From Cladosporium sp. IMV 00045 (taxonomy: Eukaryota; Ascomycota; Dothideomycetes; Cladosporiales; Cladosporiaceae), in NCBI GenBank assembly GCA_001931905.2, contig MSJI02000131.1:1-17198 (forward strand): DNA of 17,198 bases. Reading direction: 5' to 3'. The position numbers and the translations under genes are program-made. Below, in pieces: positions 8,617 to 17,198 of the stretch. Below the pieces are notes generated by a model. It saw only the letters and a program-made list of their open reading frames with translations. It had not been told where the DNA came from and ran no database searches. Position 1 is the stretch's first letter. Each line of letters starts with the position of its first letter.

Positions 8617-10328
8617 GGATAGTTCTGTGAAGCGATGTCACATAGGAATGGCGTGAGGGTAAAGAAGCGAGCGACAATGGGAAAGTGAACACGACCTACC
8701 AGAGGGCGAAACACCCCATGATAACTACGTGATCGAAGTCAATGGGAGTCAACGACATTCTTCATACTGACCATTTCGCAGTGGTCTAATTGGCTTGCAA
8801 TTGCTATGATGTTCTGTTTGATGGCAAGTTCGAACCGTGTCTGGCTCGCAAACCATAGAGGGAGGCGAAAGTGTGCTTACTACCTGTCCTTGAAGGTATA
8901 TGCTGTGGAGACGAGCTCACAGTTTCTGAACGGGAGGCTGGAGCCAGTAGCGATGGCCTTGATGTTTCCATCCTTTCTTCCTAAATGGTATGCTGCCAGC
9001 TGACCAATGGAGAGTCAAGAATGACTTTTTGAGTTTGGATGTGATGCTCGCAAGCCAGACAAATGTGTGCGACTTATCGTCGTAAGCAAAGCCGGAAGCC
9101 TTCCATTGGCACGAAAACACCAATGGAAACAGTTGTTTTCGATAAAACTCAATCCAATGATCCAGCTAAATGATCATGCAGCTTTTGCGGGATAGAAATA
9201 CAACTTGCATCTCATCAAATATTGGCTTGATTGATGTTCCAATTCGAGATGAATCTTCCATCATCGCCAGGACAGGGGTGAACAACCACTCTGTGGAGTT
9301 ATCGCCATATTAGTGAAGACGCTGCTGATGTCCGTCACCGCTCATAGCATGGGCTTGGGATATCAAGGTTCAGGCAATGAGGCGGCTGACACGACGCTCT
9401 CAAATGTAAGGTACCGAGTACAGCAGATGCCCGATCAAGGACTCGCTACAAGCTCAATACGGTTGGTCCTCAGAGGTGATAGCCAGGATGATGGAATGCG
9501 TTAGTTGACATGCTTGCGTTGACAGGATATTTGCTCCGCGGTGTTATGCTTGTAAACTTGGTGCTGGCATCAAGGTCATCACGAGGGAGGTGAGGATGGA
9601 GGGGAACCGCACGCAAGCCAAGCATTTCTTGCTGTGGTGAGTTATATTTATCTTCCCGCTGGATATGATCTACTGCAACTCGAATCCACCTCGCCCGCCT
9701 TCAGGTTCCAGCTCGTCCGCCACGAAATACAACAGACACCGCTTTTACATCAACATTCGCGTTGAGACCTGTGCATAAAGTATTGTCGCATGCTGGAATC
9801 GTACCCATCTCTGCCGAATGGAGGAATCGGCCTTTATCCAACCCGATCCCAGTGTGCCGGTGCAAAGTCGAGACCTTCTCGGATGACAGCCTCGTTGTTC
9901 GAAGAGGCAACCCGCCATTGCTACCCGCATCGGCGAAAATCCAATAATGACAAACTTTACAGCTAGGGAACAGCCAGCCCTCAAGTCCGCACGAAAGATG
10001 GATCCTCTTCCACTCTCCTGCCAAGGACCGGCTGAGAACTAGTTCAGTCTCCGAAGTAATGACATTGCTGACAGGCATCACCGCGTCAAAGGTATTTCTG
10101 GGTTCCTGGGATGCTGATCCATGTTATGAGAGCCCTATTTCAAGCCATAAACAAGACTAAAAGCCTTAGCTATCGCTACAGGCTTCGCTTCTGGACAAAA
10201 TACGCCACGAGGTCGTCGCCAACGCAGGCCATCGCCGAGACCCGGGACTCCGCAATCCATCTCCTCTATCCGTGCTTAACATTGATCCCAAAGATGAGCC
10301 ACCAACTTGTTAACCCACATGGAAACAC
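8617..10328. other. Intergenic region, no recognised gene
   Basis: About 1.7 kb without a supported gene. Frames such as 9701-10081 (-) lack recognisable domains. A tRNA B-box-like GTTCGAACC at about 8830 has no matching stems. The inverted pair CCATTGG/CCAATGG near 9100-9125 is short. The region probably holds the promoter of the secreted-protein gene (minus strand) and nothing else that I can identify. Confidence 0.4.
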
Positions 10329-10568
10329 ATGGCGCTATCGTCGCGATCTGCAAGCCTTGAACTATTTCTACTCGGCAACAGCCAAGGGGCTTCCAAGGCT
10401 CTGGTCGAAAGCGTCCCATCCGCCTCATTCTCTTTATGGCAACTCCACCAAGGCGAACCCGTCTTTGCGGCTCATTATACGTGCATTTACGAGAGTATTT
10501 CGCTTGGGGAACTGCAGACGGGCTCGGCGAAGGCCGTGGTCTACCATATCGACGGGAGATCTTCGTGA
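10329..10568 (+). CDS. Possible small protein of unknown function (79 residues)
   Basis: The frame starts MALSSRSASLELFLLGNSQG and continues through QLHQGEPVFAAHYTCIYESI to a TGA. Its amino-acid mix is balanced and its codons are fungal-like, mostly with G or C at the third position, unlike the Arg/Ser-rich frames overlapping it. It has no signal peptide or membrane segment and I recognise no family. It lies about 170 bp before the laccase start on the same strand. An overlapping 153-codon frame (10111-10572) exists in another phase and looks less protein-like. It could also be a decayed gene remnant or a chance frame. Confidence 0.25.
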   Translation: MALSSRSASLELFLLGNSQGASKALVESVPSASFSLWQLHQGEPVFAAHYTCIYESISLGELQTGSAKAVVYHIDGRSS

Positions 10569-10734
10569 ATAGGCAAGCTAACGTACTGTGATTGCCATGA
10601 AGCATGCAGCAAAGAGACTACGGGCTGTAGCAATGAAACACCGCCGAAAGGTATATCAGTAAGCGAATGCCTCTCGTTTCTTCCATTCGACTCCTACAAA
10701 GCTCCATCGTTTCTATTGCTACGCACTTCATACA

Positions 10735-12677
10735 ATGAGATTTCCTTTGACTCGCCAAATTGGCGGTATCGTTCTTCTTGCTCTTTGCCATGTCGTAACG
10801 GCAGCCCCGAATCCAGTTGCCCTTGAACCCAGGCAAGCTACCACCACAAGAGTTGCAGACTCGGCCTGCACCAATGGTCCCCTCTCACGAGCGTGTTGGC
10901 AGGCGGGCTACAGCATTGCAACGGACTTCGACAACAAGACCCCTCCCAATGGTAGAGAGCGGTTATACAATTTAGAGATCACCAACACGACAATGGCACC
11001 CGATGGCCACGAAAGGCTTGTCATGGCCATCAATGGCACATACCCAGGACCCACCTTGGAAGCCAATTGGGGCGACACAATGGTTGTCAACGTTAAGAAC
11101 AGTCTGCAGCACAATGGCACCTCAATCCACTGGCATGGCGTTCGAATGCTTAATAGCTGCCAACACGATGGCGTGAATGGAGTTACCGAATGTCCGATCC
11201 CACCTGGTGGAACTGTGCAGTACAGGTTCCGATGCACTCAGCATGGTACATCATGGTATCACTCCCACTTCTCCGCTCAATATGGAGATGGCATTGTGGG
11301 AGCTCTTATCATCCATGGGCCTGCATCTGCGAACTACGATCATGATCTGGGGCCCATGACCTTCACCGATTGGTTCCATGAGCCTGCATTTGCAATGAAC
11401 CATCGAGCCCTGCACAGTCTCACTGGCCCTCCAACTCCTCAGACTGGTCTCATTAGCGGCAAAATGAAAGGCGACTTCGGTGGCAAGTACCACGTCACTA
11501 CTTTGAAGAAGAACAAGAAGCATCGATTGCGACTTATCAATACCGGCATTGACAACAATTTTCACGTCTCGATAGATGGCCACAATTTCACGGTCATCAC
11601 CTCGGATTTCGTCCCAATCAAGCCCTACGTTACCAATTCAGTCTCTATCAACATCGGTCAGCGATACGACATCATCCTCCACGCCAACCAAGCTTCCGGA
11701 AACTACTGGCTTCGCGCGGATGTAGCTACAGACTGTGGCCCCAACTCAAACCCGAACAACATCAAGTCGATCATTCGCTACGAGGGCGCGCCAGAACAAG
11801 AGCCAACAACGCAGAACACAATCACCAAATCCACCGCTTGCTACGATGAGAGCGTGTCACCATACGCCCCTAATCAGGTTCCTCAAGACACCTTTAAAGA
11901 TGCCATCAAGCACTTCACCTTGGGATTCAATGTGTCCACCGTCAACGGCCCGCTGGTTCAATGGCTCATCAATGATACGGACATTCGAGTCGACTGGAGC
12001 AAACCCACGCTGGAGTACGTACAGGACAACAACTACACGTTCGAGCACAAGATGAATGTCTTCGAGATCAACCAGAAGGACGCTTGGACATTCTGGCTCG
12101 TGCAGACCGCACAAGGCGGGTTTGTCAATCTGCCGCATCCCATGCATCTTCATGTAAGTCAAGTCTTCAGTCCATGTTATGAAGCCAGCGCTGACATTCT
12201 CTCCAGGGTCACGGTAAGATTTCAACAGATTGAGAGGATCTTCACTTGGGTTTTGGGATTGACCAACGCCTTCTAGATTTCTATGTCATCGGCCAAGGCC
12301 CAGGTGCCTGGGATGGTAGCATGACGAATTTAAAGTTCAACAACCCGCCTCGACGTGATACAGCCTTGCTTCCAGCAGGAGGCTATCTGATCATGGGTTT
12401 CCCTGCGGATAATCCAGGTGCCTGGTTGGTACACTGCCAGTAAGTACACGCCTTTAGTATTTCTCGACCCAGAAAATTGGTAATCTAACTGGTGAATAGC
12501 ATCCCATGGCACGTCGGCCAAGGACTCAGCTGGCAATTTCTCGAGCGCAAAGATGAGATTTTGGACACTCTTGGTGACTTGTCACCCTTTAACGATAACT
12601 GCGATAGTTGGCGCAAGTGGTGGAATGTGCCCAAGCATTCGGGCAGGCCTTACGACATGGATGATTCGGGGCTTTGA
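10735..12677 (+). CDS. Secreted asco-laccase (multicopper oxidase), four exons with a 7-nt microexon
   Basis: Exons are 10735-12153, 12207-12213, 12277-12439 and 12500-12677 (introns 53, 63 and 60 bp, all GT-AG), giving 588 residues. The enzyme oxidises phenols with reduction of O2 to water, outside the cell. A signal peptide ([24 protein letters not shown]) is followed by a short pro-region and the N-terminal block [17 protein letters not shown]. The copper-binding motifs are complete: HWHG (132-135), WYHSH (174-178), HPMHLHGHDF (468-477) and [12 protein letters not shown] (528-539). Cys529 is the type-1 copper ligand and Leu539 is in the axial position. The protein ends exactly in DSGL, the C-terminal plug typical of ascomycete laccases. 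NGTSIHWHG and [16 protein letters not shown] match the ascomycete subgroup. Many N-glycosylation sequons are present. The start has A at -3. The whole gene looks intact. Confidence 0.95.
12207..12213 (+). other. 7-nt microexon of the laccase gene
   Basis: GGTCACG is flanked by CTCTCCAG on the left and GTAAGATT on the right. It supplies Gly474, His475 and the first base of Asp476 in the invariant HLHGHDF copper motif. If it is skipped, CAT joins ATTTCTATG out of frame and the copper ligand His475 is lost. If both introns are retained, the frame stays open until TAG at 12274-12276. Confidence 0.85.
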
Positions 12678-13204
12678 GTGAGCGTTCTCAGTATTCTCGC
12701 CCACAGTGGTTTGTTATTGGGTTGCATGAGGTGTTTGGGCCAAAATTTCGGTATCATTATGGGATTGCTGCTGTAATGTTATCAGAGTTGTTGGATATAG
12801 AATATGCTTTTGTGTTACCATTGTATGCGTAGATTGGTTTTGGCCGAGATTTTCAGGACGAGTCACCCTTGCATGATTTTCGAGAAAACACATGGCAATA
12901 CAGGGAAACGACGGATCGCCCCATTTGACCATTTAATCTAATAGCCGACATGGTTATATCTCTCTTCATCAGCCTAGCGCACACATGCACAAGCGCCAGA
13001 CAAAGCCGATAGTAGCGCCAGATCATGAGATCTTCATATCCACACAGCGACTCGGATAACGTCATACATACCCAAACCACATGACTTTTGAGTCTATTAT
13101 TCACTACTGTCCAAGACACTAGACTTGGCCTAAGAACGCTGGGAAAGTAATCTCGCGATGGAAAACTTCTCGTCTTTACACCTGTGCATCTACCGCCAAC
13201 CGCC
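12678..13204. other. Intergenic region between laccase and acyltransferase-like gene
   Basis: About 530 bp holding the presumed laccase 3' end and the promoter of the downstream same-strand gene. I see no gene, repeat or clear TATA box. The small minus-strand frames here have no recognisable content. Confidence 0.5.
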
Positions 13205-14875
13205 ATGAGCTGGATCCCTTTACCGGAGTTCATGCACCATGTCGTGCAAGCTACAATTACTGGAACGCCTCGGCCTGGTCTCCAGCCTATACCGGGTACC
13301 AGCCCTTTGACCGTCGAAGCGGTGATATGTCCAGTGGTGCTGTATTATCTGGCTCTTCTTTTTCTGCCTCCGCCACCGCCCTCGGCGATCGACACAACTT
13401 CCATACATGTTCTCAGGAACGTCCTGGCTCTCGCAGCGGCAGTACTTTTCTTCCGCTTGCCACTGGCCTACCATGTCCCACAAAGCATCGGCCTTACATA
13501 CCAACTCGGCTTGGTCGGACTTTACGGAGGATTGCGAGTTCTGGACGCTTTCTATGTCAGTTACTTCTTCTGGGGCCATGTGCCTAGGCGAGTTCGCTAT
13601 GTTCACAAGAAGAGGCCCGAAACTCCGAGAGGTGAAACAGCACCTAGGCCTTGGGCTGATGGAGGACACAATGGCATGCTACGCAAGCCAGAGGAGCCCA
13701 GTCTTGTCAAGAAGGCAAAGGAGAATGAGCTACTGAATGGGTCGCAGCCAAAATCGTCCGCAAACGATTCGCAAAAGCCTGTCAGCAAGACTGAAGAAGA
13801 CGAGTTACTGGCCCCAACCAGACCTCGCAGACCGAGTCTGCAGCGAGGAGTCTGGCGTTCCGACATGGTCGAGAACATGTCGAACGAGTCGTTCACCGAC
13901 CGATTAAGCGGCGACATCGGCTACATGGAGTTCATGCAAAGAGCGATGCAGGGTCCCAAGCCGGTGCCTGTCATCGAGTCTGCAGAAACCGAGAACGGCT
14001 GGCCGCATAGCTTTGCAGGTCGGGCGTCTTGGGCTCTGGAATTAGAGCTGTCCATGCGTGGTGTTGGTTTCACCTGGACAACTGCTGATGTTCGTCACAC
14101 TAGGAAGACGTGGCTACCGACCGTGCAAAATCGCATTCATTCCATCTTGTTCCACGTCGGTCCGGTCATGGTCGTCGCCTTCGCAATCATCAAAACAGCC
14201 TACGTCAAGCGCATAGCACCGATCATGCAAACCTCGAACCCGCCCTCCTCACCCTTCGACGAGCTGAACTATCCCGAGCAATACATCCTAACAGCAGCAC
14301 TAGGCGCTTTCCTCATGGCAGCCTTCTCCCTAGGCCACTCAATCTTCGCCATAATGCTCTCACCTCTAGCCCCCTCACCACTCGCCTTCTTCCCTCCTCT
14401 CTACACCACCCGAGTCTGGGACATCCACTCCGCACGCGGCTTCTGGTCGTTCGGCTGGCACCGCCTATTCGCCCGTCTCTTCCTCGTCTGGGGCGTTTGG
14501 CCGGGCGAATGGCTCGAGCGGAAACTCACAGGCAAAGGCCCCAACCAACGCGCGGACGTTGGCAAAGTCCTCGGTGGGTTTCTGAGCTCTGCTTTCGTGC
14601 ATTCCTTCGCGGTGAGGGGGACTTTGGGCGGGAATTGGATGGATGCTACGGGGGAGGCGAAGTTTTTCGCGCTCAATGGTGCGGCGGTCATCTTGGAGGA
14701 GGTTGTTAAGACTTTGGTTAGGAGGTCTAGGAAAGGACGTGGAGTGAAGGAGGCGCTGTGGTATGATGCTTGGGTTGGGAGGGTTTGGTGGATTGCGCTA
14801 CTTTTGACTACGGGGAGGAACTTTGCTAGAGGTTGGACGAAAGCTGGTCTGGTTAGGGAGATGGCCTTTATGTAA
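13205..14875 (+). CDS. Wax-synthase-like membrane-bound O-acyltransferase (MBOAT_2 type), intronless
   Basis: The protein is 556 residues, starting at the ATG at 13205 (context ccgccATGagc); the open frame extends 7 codons further up only to a GTG. Probable membrane segments include about 35-56, 70-88, 97-122, 312-332, 360-385, 455-470 and 525-540. The RGVGFTW block (285-291) and SARGFWSFGWHRLFARLF (409-426) are the hallmarks of fungal wax-synthase-domain proteins. WH (418-419) and the buried His of SSAFVHSF (His466) are the likely active-site residues by analogy with MBOAT enzymes. A hydrophilic insert (about 135-262), rich in Lys/Glu/Pro, separates the N-terminal helices from the catalytic part. 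The family transfers acyl groups to hydroxyl acceptors; here the substrate is unknown. The related fungal proteins I know of act on lipids, trichothecenes or meroterpenoids, but no biosynthetic partner is visible nearby. Confidence 0.85.
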   Translation: MSWIPLPEFMHHVVQATITGTPRPGLQPIPGTSPLTVEAVICPVVLYYLALLFLPPPPPSAIDTTSIHVLRNVLALAAAVLFFRLPLAYHVPQSIGLTYQLGLVGLYGGLRVLDAFYVSYFFWGHVPRRVRYVHKKRPETPRGETAPRPWADGGHNGMLRKPEEPSLVKKAKENELLNGSQPKSSANDSQKPVSKTEEDELLAPTRPRRPSLQRGVWRSDMVENMSNESFTDRLSGDIGYMEFMQRAMQGPKPVPVIESAETENGWPHSFAGRASWALELELSMRGVGFTWTTADVRHTRKTWLPTVQNRIHSILFHVGPVMVVAFAIIKTAYVKRIAPIMQTSNPPSSPFDELNYPEQYILTAALGAFLMAAFSLGHSIFAIMLSPLAPSPLAFFPPLYTTRVWDIHSARGFWSFGWHRLFARLFLVWGVWPGEWLERKLTGKGPNQRADVGKVLGGFLSSAFVHSFAVRGTLGGNWMDATGEAKFFALNGAAVILEEVVKTLVRRSRKGRGVKEALWYDAWVGRVWWIALLLTTGRNFARGWTKAGLVREMAFM

Positions 14876-15165
14876 TTGGCTCATGCCTTGGCCATGCTTG
14901 TATATACTAATAGTTGTTACTTGTCTGTCAGTTCGTGTCCCCTATGCCCCTGCACGTCACTGTCGACCCTTTACCCCCCTTAAAAGTCCTGGTCGATGTG
15001 AAGCATACCCAACTTTGTTTGCGTCACAGCTTCATCGCCCTTGATATTTGGCCTTGACACTGGACGAGGCTTGACACCTCCTCAATCTCTTCCCATAGCT
15101 TATCAAAAATGATCTTTATACTTATGTTGTAAGCCTTGTGATGTCATGAACCAGCTATGGAACCC

Positions 15166-15261
15166 GGGAAGGTGTCCGAGTGGTTATGGAGCTGCGTTTA
15201 GGCCTACCTAAGCATATTCCGCAGTGGCTTTGCCTCGTGGGTTCGAATCCCACCCTTCTCA
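15166..15261 (+). tRNA. tRNA-Leu(UAG) with a 16-nt intron
   Basis: The acceptor stem GGGAAGG (15166-15172) pairs with CCTTCTC (15254-15260, one G-U), with discriminator A. The D stem is TCC/GGA and the anticodon stem is CTGCG/CGCAG (15192-15196 and 15220-15224). The loop reads T-T-TAG-G with anticodon TAG at 15199-15201, decoding CUA. The intron CCTACCTAAGCATATT (15203-15218) sits one base after the anticodon, and its CCTAA can pair with the anticodon TTAGG, as expected of eukaryotic pre-tRNA. A long variable arm (GGC-TTT-GCC) and the T arm GTGGG-TTCGAAT-CCCAC complete a class II tRNA. A-box (GTCCGAGTGG) and B-box (GGTTCGAATCC) are present. Confidence 0.93.
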
Positions 15262-15271
15262 TTTTCTTTTT
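15262..15271 (+). terminator. RNA polymerase III terminator of tRNA-Leu
   Basis: TTTT-C-TTTTT directly follows the discriminator base of the tRNA, the usual oligo-T stop signal for Pol III. Confidence 0.85.
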
Positions 15272-15329
15272 AAGTGTCCTGGGGCCATTTTCCATGATCT
15301 CGGGCTATGGGCGAGTATTTTGTAATTTT

Positions 15330-15412
15330 GAGGTGTGAATCCCTCGATATAGCTTTATAGAACCGTCTCGTCTTCCCAGAGTGAGGTGTGAAATTTCCTT
15401 TCGTCTCGTCTT
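15330..15412. repeat. Interleaved short direct repeats
   Basis: GAGGTGTGAA occurs at 15330-15339 and 15383-15392. CGTCTCGTCTT occurs at 15364-15374 and 15402-15412. The two pairs alternate, which suggests a partial duplication of a roughly 40-50-bp unit between the tRNA and the transporter promoter. Confidence 0.6.
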
Positions 15413-15528
15413 AAGTGGGATAGACTGTTATATATGTCGTCTCATCACATAAGGGTAGGATCACAGCCTATCAAAGGTGAGACGACTTTCTACTTCATCA
15501 CAAACGAGGGAGACGAGATGGCGAGCAA

Positions 15529-15537
15529 ATCAGATAA
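15529..15537 (+). promoter_or_regulatory. Candidate SreA-type iron-repressor GATA site
   Basis: ATCAGATAA matches the ATCWGATAA consensus known for fungal iron-regulating GATA repressors (SreA/Urbs1/Sre) exactly. It lies about 580 bp upstream of the siderophore transporter ATG. A second, 8-of-9 match (ATCAGATAC) is at 15685-15693, and a weaker minus-strand site (GTCTGATAG) is at 15727-15735. Binding is inferred from the motif and the nature of the downstream gene. Confidence 0.5.
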
Positions 15538-16117
15538 AGTGGAGGACTTCCGCCGACTGAGTCGCCGAAGTCGCTTGCCTCCAAGGGGAAATCCGTCCGG
15601 GCAGCTCCTAAGTTCAGACAAGGTTTTGCAGAAGCAAGAACAAGACAACAGCCCACGCCTTGGCCATGTCGGCAGCGGCGGTAGATCAGATACGACAGGT
15701 CGCCCGTTCGTCTTGCTCGCTTCAAGCTATCAGACCCTAAAGAGGTACTTTAGTCTCCCACCGTCTCTCCCAATAAAGATTGCAGTATGTCGGCGCGCCC
15801 GTGAGGGATGGCACCATGGATGCCCACCGTCCCAATCTCGCGGCTCTCGCCCAGTCGAAGCGAGTAGTCTCCCCCCAACAGCGACTTCCCGAGGACGCGT
15901 GTGGCCCAATTTTCTCTGGCATTGCTGGCAGAGATTGACGGGAGCTGGGAAGGTGCAAATCTTCGATCGGCACGGTTCGGTAGGGAAGCTACCACTCAAG
16001 CAGAAAAACCCAGCTGACACCACCTCCCTTCCTCTCCCGTTTTTATCTTTTCCTCCCATCTAATCTGATCCACGCATTTTACTTCACCACCACACCTACT
16101 CGGCCGTCTGGGTCAGG

Positions 16118-17198
16118 ATGGGCTTCTTCGGGCAGTCAAAGCGTCCGGCCGATGCGCCTGCGCCGGCAGATGCTGAAAAGGCCAACCAGGCTCCTCACGT
16201 CACCGCCGAAGCAGATAAGTACGATGGTGACAGCACCGACACTCAGAGTCCCGAGGCTCGCAACGAGAAAGAAGTTCAACAACACCCAGATCAGGTCACT
16301 GCCGATGCCCATCTCGGTGTGCAGAAGGCAGAGGCTGCTGCCCTTGTCTGGAGCAAGCCAGTCCTGGTCCTGATTTACGCTTGGTACTACAATTTCTCCT
16401 ACCTCTATCACACAATGGACTAATCTGACCAATTGTTAGGGTATGGCTGTTCATCTTCATGCTGGCGTTCCAATCTGCTATTCAGCTGCAGGCCGGTCAG
16501 CTGGGACTCGGAGATCAAGCGCAGACACCCGCCATCACTACGGCAAACGTCTTGGGCGCGATCATTGGCGGCGTTCTCAAACTCCCCATTGCAAAGATTC
16601 TTAACCTCTGGGGTCGTGCTGAGGCATGGCTACTTTTCCTGGCTGTTTACATCGTCGGCATCATCATCTCTGCGACGTTTGATGGAACTGCCGGCTACTC
16701 TGCGGGTTATGTCTTCTACTGGATCGGTTACGACGCCTTGTACTTGATCGCGGACATTTTCATTGCCGATACATCAGGGCTGCGAAACCGTGCATTCGCT
16801 TTCGCCTTCCTGCAAACTCCATTCGTGAGTCGCCTGAGACGTCCAGCTCCTTAGGGATCCATACTGACATTCCAGATCATCACCGCATTCACTGGCCCTA
16901 AGGCAGCTGAATCATTCCTCAACACTGCTTCATGGCGATGGGCCATCGGAGCGTTCGCCATCATCCAGTTCGTAGCGTTCGCGCCTCTCGGACTCCTATT
17001 CAAGTACTACGAGAAGAAAGCGAAGAAGCAGGGCTTGTTCGAGACCAGGACCAGTGGACGCACTCTCTCCCAGTCGCTCGTGCACTATTTCCACGAGTTT
17101 GACATCGTTGGTGCTCTGCTCATCATGGCCGCTTTCGTCCTCTTCCTACTGCCCTTCAGCTTGCAAACTAACGCTCGTCTGACCTACGGCAGCGCTGG
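16118..17198 (+). CDS. Siderophore-iron transporter of the MFS (MirB/Sit1 type), 5' part, three exons seen
   Basis: Exons are 16118-16383, 16440-16824 and 16876 to the window end. The introns are 56 bp (GTACTA...TTAG) and 51 bp (GTGAGT...CCAG, with branch ACTGAC). The 324 residues seen are the first half of a protein normally about 580-620 long. The proton-coupled carrier imports ferric siderophores across the plasma membrane. A hydrophilic cytosolic tail (1-65) precedes the family block GVQKAEA..VWSK (67-80). The next block is IIGGVLKLPIAKILNLWGRA (130-149), which corresponds to the MFS loop 2-3 signature in siderophore transporters. It is followed by FYWIGYDALY (181-190), FIADTSGLRNR (196-206), GPKAAESFL (224-232), W-R-W-A-I-G-A-F (237-243) and the KKAKKQGLF segment. 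All of these fit the MirA/MirB/Sit1 family. The start has A at -3. GATA sites upstream suggest iron repression. No break is seen; the 3' part is outside the window. Confidence 0.93.

Larger units (their letters stand above)
15272..16117. other. Intergenic region and likely promoter of the siderophore transporter
   Basis: About 850 bp. A 209-codon frame (15434-16063, +) is present but resembles no protein and ends just before the transporter. I treat the stretch as promoter and 5' UTR. It contains several GATA-type sites (15468-15473, 15529-15537, 15685-15693, 15727-15735, 16043-16048), three CCAAT boxes (15770-15774, 15832-15836, 15906-15910), and a pyrimidine-rich tract at about 16015-16060 that may mark the transcription start. 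Confidence 0.5.

Noticed and set aside
8825..8840. tRNA B-box-like GTTCGAACC
   Set aside because: No flanking T stem, acceptor stem or A-box could be paired around it.
9701..10081. 126-codon minus-strand frame
   Set aside because: No family resemblance and no splice-supported continuation. A coding-looking tail in another phase (about 9669-9719) would need an unsupported frameshift.
10111..10572. 153-codon plus-strand frame
   Set aside because: It overlaps the more coding-like 79-codon frame in another phase, is rich in Arg/Ser/Leu, and shows no domain or signal.
13184..13204. Upstream extension of the acyltransferase-like protein
   Set aside because: The extension starts at GTG. The ATG at 13205 has good context and gives a plausible N-terminus.
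10735..14875. Laccase and acyltransferase-like gene as part of a secondary-metabolite cluster
   Set aside because: No backbone synthase, dedicated regulator or transporter lies with them; adjacency on one strand alone is weak evidence.
15434..16063. 209-codon plus-strand frame before the siderophore transporter
   Set aside because: It has no recognisable domain and an unnatural mix rich in Ser/Arg/Pro, it ends in the pyrimidine tract near the transporter start, and it covers the region with GATA and CCAAT sites. It is better explained as promoter.
1..17198. CRISPR array or other prokaryotic-type systems
   Set aside because: No regularly spaced repeats were seen, and introns, tRNA structure and gene families all indicate a fungal nuclear genome.

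Overview
The window looks like nuclear DNA of a filamentous ascomycete (Pezizomycotina, possibly a Dothideomycete; the class is a guess). The coding genes carry short GT-AG introns of 51-63 bp, usually with a CTRAC/CTAAT-type branch point just before the acceptor. The gene families are typical of moulds: an asco-laccase ending in the DSGL plug, a MirB/Sit1-type siderophore transporter, a wax-synthase-like MBOAT protein and an 'allergen'-type hydrophilic protein. The left edge holds a Pogo/Fot1-type transposase degraded in the pattern of repeat-induced point mutation (RIP).

Layout: 1-470 (-) is the N-terminal half of a dead DDE transposase, cut by the window edge. 471-2206 is a gene-poor, mostly AT-rich stretch that contains a sharp GC-rich island at about 1740-1935. 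2207-2899 (-) is a two-exon hydrophilic allergen-family protein. 2900-5341 is a long divergent intergenic region. 5342-7037 (+) is a two-exon, 545-residue, largely disordered protein that carries a 34-residue motif shared with the allergen-family protein. 7330-8616 (-) is a two-exon secreted Thr-rich protein with a Kex2-type KR site, convergent with the previous gene. 8617-10734 is mostly featureless apart from one small possible ORF. 10735-12677 (+) is a four-exon laccase whose second exon is only 7 nt. 13205-14875 (+) is an intronless MBOAT/wax-synthase-like membrane protein. 15166-15261 (+) is tRNA-Leu(UAG) with a 16-nt intron. 16118-17198 (+) is the first half of a siderophore-iron transporter, with GATA-type sites upstream that resemble those of the iron repressor SreA.

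I see no single biosynthetic cluster or operon-like system. The window is an ordinary chromosomal arm segment with accessory-type genes for secreted oxidation, iron uptake, stress and the cell surface. The points most worth a second look are the 7-nt laccase microexon, the motif shared by the two head-to-head hydrophilic proteins, the GATA sites before the siderophore transporter, and the unexplained GC-rich palindromic island next to the dead transposon.
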